A DNA stretch of 12,794 bases from an uncultured Pseudomonadota bacterium (lineage in GTDB: Bacteria > Pseudomonadota > Gammaproteobacteria > Burkholderiales > Eutrophovitaceae). Shown here in pieces: positions 7,015 through 12,794 of this stretch; position 1 is the first letter of the stretch, and every line of letters starts with the position of its first letter. The position numbers were made by a program, and so were the translations under genes. The DNA lies in the NCBI GenBank assembly GCA_937983055.1, contig CALJLA010000245.1, forward strand, positions 1 through 12,794, written 5' to 3'. The notes beneath the pieces are model-generated. The model did no database searches, was not told where the DNA came from, and worked only from the letters and a program-made list of their open reading frames with translations.

Positions 7015-7305
7015 ATGGCGGAGACGGATGCAACCGGCGGGCGCGGCGAACTGGAGATGCCGCCCCAGGCGCTGGCGGCGCTGCAGCAGGGGCGCAAGAT
7101 CGAGGCGATCAGGCTCGTGCGCGCGGCGCACGGCAGCGAACTGCGCCAGGCCAAGGGCTTCGTCGAGCGTTTCATCGCCGCCGACCCGGCGCTGCAGGCC
7201 GCACTGCGCGCGCGCACGGTGCAGCTCACGCCCGGGCAGCTCCTGCGCCTGGCGGCGGCGATCGCGCTGGCGGTGATCTTGGTGCTGTGGTGGCGTGATT
7301 CCTGA
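7015..7305 (+). CDS. Small tail-anchored protein with a ribosomal L7/L12 C-terminal-like domain
   Basis: 96 residues with a good Shine-Dalgarno (GGGAGG, 7005-7010) before the ATG at 7015. Residues about 15-54 resemble the C-terminal domain of ribosomal protein L7/L12. The stretch GRKIEAIRLVRAAHG (26-40), then LRQAK (43-47) and VE (50-51), matches the KVAVIKAVR...GLKEAK..VE helix-turn-helix of L12. The conserved Lys/Arg, Ile, Val-Arg, Gly and Ala-Lys positions are kept. In the ribosome this surface recruits translation GTPases. A C-terminal hydrophobic helix (about 76-93) followed by WRDS makes it a likely tail-anchored inner-membrane protein with the L12-like part in the cytoplasm. It lacks the L12 N-terminal dimerisation domain and hinge, so it is not a ribosomal stalk protein. 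Small L7/L12-like proteins of unknown role are known in bacteria. It probably forms an operon with the preceding membrane-protein gene. Confidence 0.82.
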   Translation: MAETDATGGRGELEMPPQALAALQQGRKIEAIRLVRAAHGSELRQAKGFVERFIAADPALQAALRARTVQLTPGQLLRLAAAIALAVILVLWWRDS

Positions 7306-7314
7306 GCGCCCCAG

Positions 7315-8943
7315 TCAGAACTCGATCCTGTTCTTGAACAGGAACTGCACCTTGTCGATGCCCGGGTCGTCGTGGAAGGGAAACGCCAGGTCGATATGAA
7401 AGACCTTGCCCGAGGCGGAGCGGGTGCTGAGCAGCCGCGCGCCGATGCCGATGTTGCTGAGCCAGCCGCGGTGGACCGCCGGCACGTCGGAAGGCTCGCC
7501 TACCCAGGCACGGCCGACGTCAACGAACACCGCGCCGCCGACGCGAAACAGCCGGAACGGGTACCAGTCGCTGTAGGCTCTCTGCTCCACCGTCAGCAGC
7601 ACCCGCTGCTCGCCGCGCTGGTAGCGCAGCGGATAGCCGCGCAGACCGTTGTCGCCGCCGATTTCCAGCAACCGGTTTGAGTCCGGATTACGGATCTTCG
7701 CCAGACTGAGCGAGGTAAAGAACAGGCTGCGCTTGCTGGTCGGCAGGTAGTACTGGAACCCGGTGCTCGCGATCTGGTTGCGGCCGCCGCCGTCGCCATA
7801 TTCGCCGGAGGTCGAAAGCGAGCCGAACACGTCGCTCGCGCCGAATTCGAAACCGTTGCTGACCGAGGCACTGTACCGCCACAGATCATCCGTCGAACCG
7901 AGTGCGGTGAGGGCGCGGCCGATCTCCAGCCGCGACACGATGCCGAACTCAAAATACTCCGGTCGCTCGATCTTGTTGCGGTTGCGCAATTCCTTGAAAT
8001 CGTCCTCGATCGCCTCGAAGCGCAGAAATGGCGCCACCTGCCGTCGGTCGTCCGGCAGCGCCGCCGGCGCTGGCAGGCCCGGTACCAGGGTGTAGTCGTC
8101 CTCGCTATAGCGCAGGCCCACCGTGTAGCGTCGCGCCCAGCCATCCACCAGGCCGGCCGACCAGCCGCCGAACACCTGGCCGCTGCGGGTCACCCGCTGG
8201 TACTGGCTGCGGATTCTGCCGCCCTGGAAAATCGACTCGATGCGGTCGTCGAGGCCTGCGCTCATGCCGGCCGACCAGCGCGCGTCCAGCTCGTAGAACG
8301 GGCGGATCACCGAGGTGGTGTGGCGCTCGCCGTCGTCAAAACTCGCGTACTGATAGCCGAGCTGCGTGCGACCGCCGAAGGCATTCGGATGGGAGACGTC
8401 GAAGATGGTGCCGGTGCGGTCGACGTCGGACTTGCGGTCCAGGCTCACCGACACGCCGGTGCCGAGCAGGTTGCTTTCCGAAAGATACAGACCGGTAGTG
8501 TTCTCGCCGCCTTCGCGGCTGAAGCTGAAGCTCGGCTCCAGCGTCCAGGCATCGCGGGTGCGCACCTCGATGTCAGCGCCGCCGGCCTCGTAGGCCACCG
8601 GCCGGATGCTCACATCCTGGAGGTAGCTGTTGCTGCGCAGCAGACGCTCGGTTTCCTCGATCAGCCGCACCGACACCGGTTCGCCCACCTCGAACAGCAG
8701 CTGGCGCCGGATCACGCTTTCGCGGGTCACCACGTTGAGCCGGTTGGCGAAGCGGAACAGCGCGTTGTTCTCCCGCGGGTCGTCCAGATTGAAGATGTCG
8801 AGCGTCACCACGCGGATGTCGCGGATAACCGCGCCGGCGGCTTCCAGTGCCTCGAAGCCGGGCACTGGTGCCGGCGCGTCCTCCGCGCGGGCGTCGCAGA
8901 ACACGGCGAGCGCGGCCAGCAGCAGCCCCGGCAACCAGCGCAT
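7315..8943 (-). CDS. Omp85/BamA-family outer-membrane beta-barrel protein with one POTRA-like domain
   Basis: 542 residues from the ATG at 8943. A signal peptide is visible: MRWLPGLLLAALAVF, with likely cleavage near DARA-ED. Residues about 41-130 form one POTRA-like domain, including the conserved ETERLLRSNSYLQD segment and an RTRDAWTLEP block leading into the barrel. The rest (about 135-542) alternates polar and hydrophobic residues as in a transmembrane barrel. It has the Omp85 loop-6 signature GLRGY (433-437) and ends in Phe, the usual recognition signal for barrel insertion. BamA has five POTRA domains and TamA three, so this is a different Omp85 member, annotated generically as a BamA/TamA-family or surface-antigen protein. 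Its substrate is unknown. The frame is open upstream to 9294, but that extension lacks a signal sequence. It converges on the L7/L12-like gene with 9 bases between stops and is divergent from the MscS gene. Confidence 0.92.
   Translation of the reverse strand: MRWLPGLLLAALAVFCDARAEDAPAPVPGFEALEAAGAVIRDIRVVTLDIFNLDDPRENNALFRFANRLNVVTRESVIRRQLLFEVGEPVSVRLIEETERLLRSNSYLQDVSIRPVAYEAGGADIEVRTRDAWTLEPSFSFSREGGENTTGLYLSESNLLGTGVSVSLDRKSDVDRTGTIFDVSHPNAFGGRTQLGYQYASFDDGERHTTSVIRPFYELDARWSAGMSAGLDDRIESIFQGGRIRSQYQRVTRSGQVFGGWSAGLVDGWARRYTVGLRYSEDDYTLVPGLPAPAALPDDRRQVAPFLRFEAIEDDFKELRNRNKIERPEYFEFGIVSRLEIGRALTALGSTDDLWRYSASVSNGFEFGASDVFGSLSTSGEYGDGGGRNQIASTGFQYYLPTSKRSLFFTSLSLAKIRNPDSNRLLEIGGDNGLRGYPLRYQRGEQRVLLTVEQRAYSDWYPFRLFRVGGAVFVDVGRAWVGEPSDVPAVHRGWLSNIGIGARLLSTRSASGKVFHIDLAFPFHDDPGIDKVQFLFKNRIEF
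7326..7343. terminator. Eight-base-arm inverted repeat beside a convergent junction
   Basis: TCCTGTTC (7326-7333) and GAACAGGA (7336-7343) are perfect inverted repeats separated by TT. In plus-strand RNA this can fold as a 7-bp stem with a CUUG tetraloop, a known stable loop type. It lies 20 bases past the stop of the L7/L12-like gene and inside the last codons of the barrel gene. No T-run follows, so it would be an atypical terminator or a 3'-end stabiliser. Confidence 0.4.
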
Positions 8944-9211
8944 CCGCCCGTGCGGGCGGCGTGGCGGCAAGGCCGCCGCCGGCGCGGGCACGGACCACCG
9001 CCGTCTAGGCGCAGGCGGTTGCGCTGTCAGTCCGGGACCGGCAGCGATGAAAGCCTCCGTGAAGATGCATGATCGTTCTGGCGCTGCAGGACGTCTTTCG
9101 CTTCGAGTGTATCCGTTTTGGTTCGGGGCGGGCGCGCGGGCGCGGTACTTGTGTCCCGCGCGCCAATCTGGCAAGACTGTGCGACCGATCAAGGTATCCC
9201 GGAGGCGCGCC
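8944..9211. promoter_or_regulatory. Divergent spacer between barrel and mechanosensitive-channel genes
   Basis: This 268-base spacer is the longest gene-free stretch and must carry promoters for both flanking genes. On the minus strand TACACT (complement of 9106-9111) resembles a -10 box, but no clear -35 precedes it. On the plus strand TTGTGT (9149-9154) and AAGACT (9173-9178) are 18 bases apart, a weak sigma70-like pair. CCGCCCG/CGGGCGG (8944-8950/8953-8959) is a perfect inverted repeat directly upstream of the barrel start codon. Confidence 0.3.
9201..9205 (+). promoter_or_regulatory. Shine-Dalgarno that decides the channel start
   Basis: GGAGG ends 6 bases before the ATG at 9212. The reading frame stays open far upstream (to 8630) across the divergent barrel gene, so this site and the family N-terminus fix the true start. 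Confidence 0.75.
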
Positions 9212-10105
9212 ATGGACCGCTTGTCCGAACTGCTGCAGAACGTCCGCACGGTACTCGAAGTGCCGATCGTGCAGACCGAAAACACGTTGATCACGGTGTG
9301 GTCGGTGATCTACTTCGTGGTGCTGATCGTGGTGCTGCTGTGGGTCGCGAAGAAGCTGCAGCTGTGGATCGCCCACCGCCTGCTGATGCGACCGAAGCTC
9401 GACTACGGCGCGCGCCTCGCCGTGGGCACCATCCTGCGCTACCTGGTGCTGCTGTTCGGTTTTCTGGTGATCGTGAGCACCGCCGGCATCGATCTCACCA
9501 CCCTGACGGTGTTCGCCGGCGCCATCGGCATCGGCGCGGGTTTCGGGCTGCAGACCGTGGTCAGCAACTTCTTCGCCGGATTGATCATCATGTTCGAGCG
9601 GCCGGTCAAGATCGGCGACCGCATCGAGGTGGGCGAAGTCTCCGGCGACGTGATCGAAATCGGCGCGCGCGCGACCACGGTGCTCACCAACGACAACATC
9701 GCCATCATCGTGCCCAATTCGAAGTTCATCTCGGACAACGTAATCAACTGGAAGTACAACGACAACCGGGTGCGCTTCCGCATTCCGGTGTCGGTGGCCT
9801 ATGGCAGCGACGCGCGGGCGGTCGAGAAGCTGCTGCTGGAAGTGGCGGAGGCCGAGCCGGAGGTGCTGAAGGATCCGGCGCCGAACGTCTGCCTGACCGG
9901 CTTCGGCGACAGCGGGGTGAACTTCGAGCTGCGCGCCTGGACTGCCAGCCTGATGCACCGCAAGGGGCGGCTCGTCAGCGCGCTCAACTTCGCGATCTAC
10001 GAGAAATTCGCCCGGCACGGCATCGAGATTCCGTTCCCGCAGCGCGACCTTCACATGAAGGGGGGCGTGCTCGAGATACGCCGCGCGGCGCCCGCGGCGG
10101 ACTGA
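9212..10105 (+). CDS. MscS-family small mechanosensitive ion channel
   Basis: 297 residues, close to the 286 of E. coli MscS. Three hydrophobic segments lie at about 26-46, 72-90 and 96-127. The third is the pore helix, with the small-residue pattern TVFAGAIGIGAGFGLQ and then NFFAGLIIMFERP, followed by the beta domain opening IGDRIEVGEVSGDVIEIG. IIVPNSKFI (165-173) and the vestibule alpha/beta domain (about 185-285) complete the fold. The channel opens under membrane tension and releases solutes during osmotic downshock. The pore block (GAGFGLQ, LIIMFERP) looks closer to the C-terminal part of MscK-like proteins than to E. coli MscS itself, so I do not give the mscS symbol. The upstream gene is divergent, and the downstream SLC13 permease gene is convergent with 5 bases between stops. 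Confidence 0.95.
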   Translation: MDRLSELLQNVRTVLEVPIVQTENTLITVWSVIYFVVLIVVLLWVAKKLQLWIAHRLLMRPKLDYGARLAVGTILRYLVLLFGFLVIVSTAGIDLTTLTVFAGAIGIGAGFGLQTVVSNFFAGLIIMFERPVKIGDRIEVGEVSGDVIEIGARATTVLTNDNIAIIVPNSKFISDNVINWKYNDNRVRFRIPVSVAYGSDARAVEKLLLEVAEAEPEVLKDPAPNVCLTGFGDSGVNFELRAWTASLMHRKGRLVSALNFAIYEKFARHGIEIPFPQRDLHMKGGVLEIRRAAPAAD

Positions 10106-10110
10106 CGCGC

Positions 10111-11973
10111 CTACAGCGGCCACACCATCAGAATCGCCGGCAGGGACACCGCGACGATGACGATCTCCAGCGGCAGGCCGAGGCGCCAGTAGTCGCCGAA
10201 GCGGAATCCGCCGGGGCCGAGAATCAGCGTGTTGTTCTGGTGCGCGATCGGGGCGAGCAAGGCGCAGGACGCGCCCACCGCCACCGCCATCAGGAACGGG
10301 TCGGCGCTCACGCCCAGGCTGCCGGCGGTGCCGATTGCGATGGTGCACATCACCGCCGCGGTGGCGGCGTTGTTCATGAAATCCGACAGCGTCATCGTCG
10401 CCACCAGGATCAGCGCCAGCGCCACCACCGCCTGCCCGGCGGCGACACGATCGACCAGGAAGTCGGCCAACAGCCCGGCGGTGCCGGTGGCGTCCAGCGC
10501 CTGCGCCACCGGAATCAGCGCGCCCAGCAGCACTACCACCGACCAGTCCACCGATTCGTAGAAACGCCGTGCCGGCAGCAGCTTGAGCAGCACGGTCAGC
10601 AGCGCGGCACCGGCGAAGGACAGCGCCGCCGGCACCAGGCCGAAGGCGGCCGGCACTACGCCCACCAGCATCGCCGCGCCGGCCAGCATCGCCTCGCGCT
10701 TGCGCGGAATCTGCAGCGGGCGGTCGGCCAGCGGCACGCCGCCGTACTGCGCCGCGAACTCGGCGAGCGCGCCTTCGTCGCCCTGCAGCAGGAGCACGTC
10801 GCCCTCGCGCAGCGCCATCGAGCGCAGCCGCGTATGCTCGCGCCGCCCCTGGCGCGACACCGCCAGCAGGTTAATGCCGAGACGGGCGCGCAGCCGGATA
10901 TCGGTGACAGAGCGTCCGGCCAGCATCGAGCCGGGCAGCAGGGCGACTTCCATCAGGGTGACGTCGCCAGATTTCACCGCGGACTCCCCGTCGCCCGCTT
11001 CTTCGTCGGTCTCGCCGCCGGCGTCGCCGTCCTTGCCGGATTGCGCCGCCGCGTCTTTCTTCCCGGCGTCGCCATCGCGCCTGCGCACGTCCTCCTCGAG
11101 CTGCAGGCCGAGCACCGACAGCGCCTCGGCGAGCGCGTCCGGCTCCGCCTCGATCACCAGAATGTCGCCCGCGCGGATGCGGCGGGCCGGGCCGGGCGCC
11201 GGAATGCGCACCTCGTCGCGCAGCAGGCCGACGATCTGCGCGTCGGCCTCGTCGAGCGCTTCTTCCACCTCCGCCAGCGTCTTGCCGTCGGCCTTTGACT
11301 TCTCCGGCACGCGCGCCTCGGTAAGATAGGTGCCGGTATCGAAGGACTCCGCGCCGGCGCCGCTGCGCACCGGCACCAGCCGCCAGCCGAACAGCACGAT
11401 GAAGGCGAGACCGGCGAGCGTGACCACGATGCCGACCGGGCTGAAGTCGAACATGGTGAAAGTGCCGGCGCCGGTCTGCCCGCGAAAGCCGGAGACGATC
11501 AGGTTCGGCGGGGTGCCGATCAGCGTGGTGGTGCCGCCGAGGATCGAGCCGAAGGCAAGCGGCATCAGCAGCCGGCCCGCGGGCAGCTTGCGCCGCGCGG
11601 CGATCTGCAGCGCCACCGGCATCAGCAGGGCGAGCGCGCCGACGTTGTTCATGAATGCCGACAGCACCGCCGCCAGCAGCGTCAGCGCCGCCAGCGTCGC
11701 CAGCATGTTTTCCGTATCGGGCAGAACCAGGCGCGCCAGGCTGGCGGCGGCTCCGGTCGACTGCAGGGCGCCGCTCAGGATCAGCACGCCGGCCACCGTG
11801 ACCACCGCCGGGTGACCGAAGCCGTGAAAGGCGTCGCTGGCCGGCACCAGCCCGGCCAGCACGCAGGCGAGCAGCGCGGCGACGGCGACGAAGTCGTGCC
11901 GCCACCGTCCCCAGATGAACAGCACGACCATGCCGGTGAGGATGGCTGCAATGATGATCTGCGGTCCGGTCAT
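10111..11973 (-). CDS. SLC13/DASS-type permease with two RCK_C (TrkA_C)-like domains
   Basis: 620 residues. The membrane part is split into two halves (about 4-200 and 428-620). The first half has SAFMNNVGAL (105-114) and GGTTTLIGTPPN (146-157). The second half has SDFMNNAATAA (530-540) and LAPIAHQNNTLILGPGGF (573-590). This repeated hairpin pattern is that of the ion-transporter superfamily, which includes SLC13 dicarboxylate, sulfate and ArsB-like carriers. Between the halves are two RCK_C/TrkA_C-like regulatory domains (about 213-293 and 338-415), expected in the cytoplasm, where such domains can bind ligands and gate transport. They are joined by a charged Asp/Gly/Lys-rich linker (about 295-337). 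Similar fused permeases are annotated as SLC13 family; the substrate is not known, with sulfate, dicarboxylates and other anions possible. The ATG at 11973 begins directly at the first helix; its Shine-Dalgarno is poor. The gene diverges from the pirin gene. Confidence 0.93.
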   Translation of the reverse strand: MTGPQIIIAAILTGMVVLFIWGRWRHDFVAVAALLACVLAGLVPASDAFHGFGHPAVVTVAGVLILSGALQSTGAAASLARLVLPDTENMLATLAALTLLAAVLSAFMNNVGALALLMPVALQIAARRKLPAGRLLMPLAFGSILGGTTTLIGTPPNLIVSGFRGQTGAGTFTMFDFSPVGIVVTLAGLAFIVLFGWRLVPVRSGAGAESFDTGTYLTEARVPEKSKADGKTLAEVEEALDEADAQIVGLLRDEVRIPAPGPARRIRAGDILVIEAEPDALAEALSVLGLQLEEDVRRRDGDAGKKDAAAQSGKDGDAGGETDEEAGDGESAVKSGDVTLMEVALLPGSMLAGRSVTDIRLRARLGINLLAVSRQGRREHTRLRSMALREGDVLLLQGDEGALAEFAAQYGGVPLADRPLQIPRKREAMLAGAAMLVGVVPAAFGLVPAALSFAGAALLTVLLKLLPARRFYESVDWSVVVLLGALIPVAQALDATGTAGLLADFLVDRVAAGQAVVALALILVATMTLSDFMNNAATAAVMCTIAIGTAGSLGVSADPFLMAVAVGASCALLAPIAHQNNTLILGPGGFRFGDYWRLGLPLEIVIVAVSLPAILMVWPL

Positions 11974-12003
11974 CGCGTTATGAATCCGTGTCGGGTGATT
12001 GGC

Positions 12004-12048
12004 GGCGCCTACATGGTAGTGGAGGCGGCTTCACGCCGCTGCGGCGCC
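12004..12048. repeat. REP-like palindromic element in the permease-pirin spacer
   Basis: GCGGC (12025-12029) and GCCGC (12035-12039) pair around TTCAC, preceded by GTAGTGGAG (12016-12024). The whole resembles the GTAG-headed REP elements common in Pseudomonas and Xanthomonas relatives. GGCGCC occurs on both sides (12004-12009 and 12043-12048) and could close an outer stem. Only one copy of this form lies in the window, so family membership is not proven. Confidence 0.45.
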
Positions 12049-12066
12049 ATTGCCGGCGCGAGCAGG

Positions 12067-12083
12067 CATAATTCCGTCCGGAC
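12067..12083 (+). promoter_or_regulatory. Candidate -10 box and GTCCGGAC palindrome upstream of pirin
   Basis: CATAAT (12067-12072) resembles a -10 box and lies 32 bases before the pirin ATG. TTGCCG (12050-12055) is only 11 bases upstream, too close for a normal -35. The perfect 8-base palindrome GTCCGGAC (12076-12083) follows directly, where an operator would block transcription. All of this is weak evidence. Confidence 0.25.
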
Positions 12084-12104
12084 CGACACGATTGCAGGCA
12101 GCAT

Positions 12105-12794
12105 ATGCGTCATATCTCGAAAACCGTCGCCGGCATGGCCGCCACCGATGGCGCGGGCGTCAAGCTCAAGCGCGTGATCGGCACGCCACAGCTCGACCTG
12201 ATCGATCCCTTTCTGATGCTCGATGAGTTCGGCTCCGACGACCCGGAAGCCTGGATCGCCGGCTTTCCGGACCATCCCCACCGCGGTTTCGAGACCGTGA
12301 CGATCATGCTCGAAGGCCGGGTGCGCCACGCCGACTCGGTGGGCAACCAGGGCGTGATTGCCGCCGGCGACGTACAGTGGATGACCGCCGGCCGCGGCAT
12401 CATCCATTCCGAGATGCCGGAGCGCGCCGACGGCCGGCTGCGCGGATTCCAGCTCTGGGTGAACCTGCCCGGGCGGCTCAAGATGACGGCGCCGCGCTAC
12501 CAGGACGTGTCCGCCGGGCGCATCGCCAGCGCGCACGCCGACGGCGTCGAGGCGCGGGTGATCGCCGGCGAGGCCTTCGGCGTGCAGGGCGCCGCCGGCA
12601 CGCTGACGCCGGTGCGCCTGCTTGACGCCAGGGTGGCGCCGGGCGCGGCATTTCGCATCGACGTGCCCGACGGGCACGCCTGCTTTGCCTATGTGTACGA
12701 GGGCAGCGTCGCTGGCAACGACGCGGCCGGCCGGCCGGCGCCGGTGCCGAAAGGCAGGCTGGCGGTGCTGGCGGGCGCGGGCGCGGTGGCGCTC
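12105..12794 (+). CDS. Pirin family protein (bicupin; 3' end beyond window)
   Basis: My translation from the ATG at 12105 gives 230 residues, open to the window edge. The N-terminal cupin has the pirin signature FPDHPHRGFET, with His57 and His59, and IIHSEMP, with His101 and Glu103. These are the four metal ligands known for human pirin and E. coli YhhW, in almost the same positions. The second cupin begins at about residue 165 and is cut by the edge. Pirins are iron-binding cytoplasmic or nuclear proteins; some bacterial members show quercetin 2,3-dioxygenase activity and others modulate enzymes. The physiological role here is open. The Shine-Dalgarno is weak (GCAGG near 12095). An in-frame ATG at 12135 is possible but would remove the conserved N-terminal strand. 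It is divergent from the SLC13 permease gene, with 131 bases between start codons. Confidence 0.93.
   Translation, partial: MRHISKTVAGMAATDGAGVKLKRVIGTPQLDLIDPFLMLDEFGSDDPEAWIAGFPDHPHRGFETVTIMLEGRVRHADSVGNQGVIAAGDVQWMTAGRGIIHSEMPERADGRLRGFQLWVNLPGRLKMTAPRYQDVSAGRIASAHADGVEARVIAGEAFGVQGAAGTLTPVRLLDARVAPGAAFRIDVPDGHACFAYVYEGSVAGNDAAGRPAPVPKGRLAVLAGAGAVAL

Noticed and set aside
7015..7305. Small gene as a true ribosomal protein L7/L12
   Set aside because: It lacks the N-terminal dimerisation domain and hinge, has a membrane helix, and no rplJ or rpoB neighbours are present.
8630..9211. N-terminal extension of the channel protein to 8630
   Set aside because: It is antisense to the barrel gene, and the ATG at 9212 has a good Shine-Dalgarno and the expected family length.
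8944..9294. N-terminal extension of the barrel protein to 9294
   Set aside because: The extension has no signal sequence and would put the clear signal peptide at residue 118; it also overlaps the start of the divergent channel gene.
10081..10111. GC palindromes at the end of the channel gene as a terminator
   Set aside because: CCGCG/CGCGG and GGCG/CGCC arms are very short and expected by chance at this base composition.
9005..10348. Long open frame on the minus strand opposite the MscS gene
   Set aside because: His/Arg/Gln-rich product with no motif, no Shine-Dalgarno, fully covered by recognised genes.
9118..11298. Very long open frame on the plus strand across mscS-like and SLC13 genes
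   Set aside because: It overlaps two clear genes, is Arg/Gly/His-rich without any domain, and is explained by the lack of stop codons in GC-rich DNA.
1..12794. Mobile elements, CRISPR, defence or toxin-antitoxin systems
   Set aside because: No transposase, integrase, nuclease, regularly spaced repeats or toxin-like pairs were found on either strand.

Overview
The window is GC-rich DNA, densely packed with genes on both strands. The organism is a Gram-negative bacterium: the window encodes a periplasmic HtrA-type protease with an export signal, an Omp85-type outer-membrane barrel and a YihG-like inner-membrane acyltransferase. Protein styles and base composition suggest a beta- or gammaproteobacterium. 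That placement is inference; no rRNA or other marker gene is present. I see no tRNA, rRNA, CRISPR array, transposase or phage gene.

Layout. (1) 1-920, minus: the 5' part of a zinc-dependent alcohol dehydrogenase that runs off the left edge. (2) 1096-1743, plus: a class I methyltransferase, convergent with the next block. (3) 5277-1750, minus: four genes read leftward, namely a YihG-like acyltransferase, a LysE/RhtB exporter, a small cupin and a DegP/DegQ-type protease. (4) 5385-7305, plus: a short-chain dehydrogenase, an unrecognised two-helix membrane protein with a TTG start, and a small tail-anchored protein whose soluble part looks like the C-terminal domain of ribosomal protein L7/L12. 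(5) 8943-7315, minus: an Omp85/BamA-like barrel with one POTRA-like domain. (6) 9212-10105, plus: an MscS-type channel. (7) 11973-10111, minus: an SLC13-type permease with two RCK_C/TrkA_C-like domains. (8) 12105-12794, plus: a pirin that runs off the right edge. No gene-free stretch exceeds 300 bases; the longest is the 268-base divergent spacer at 8944-9211.

How the genes fit together. There is no single obvious pathway. Several products act at the envelope: protease, acyltransferase, exporter, barrel, channel and permease. The likely co-transcribed units are LysE plus cupin, and the dehydrogenase followed by the two small membrane proteins. All three convergent gene pairs have only 5 to 9 bases between stop codons, and two of these junctions carry a clear inverted repeat without a T-run.

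Novelty. Most genes belong to well-known families, and I do not see a convincing complete new system. The least explained part is 6193-7305: the unknown membrane protein and the membrane-tethered L7/L12-like protein. Secondary points are REP-like palindromes in two spacers and the charged linker between the two regulatory domains of the SLC13 permease.
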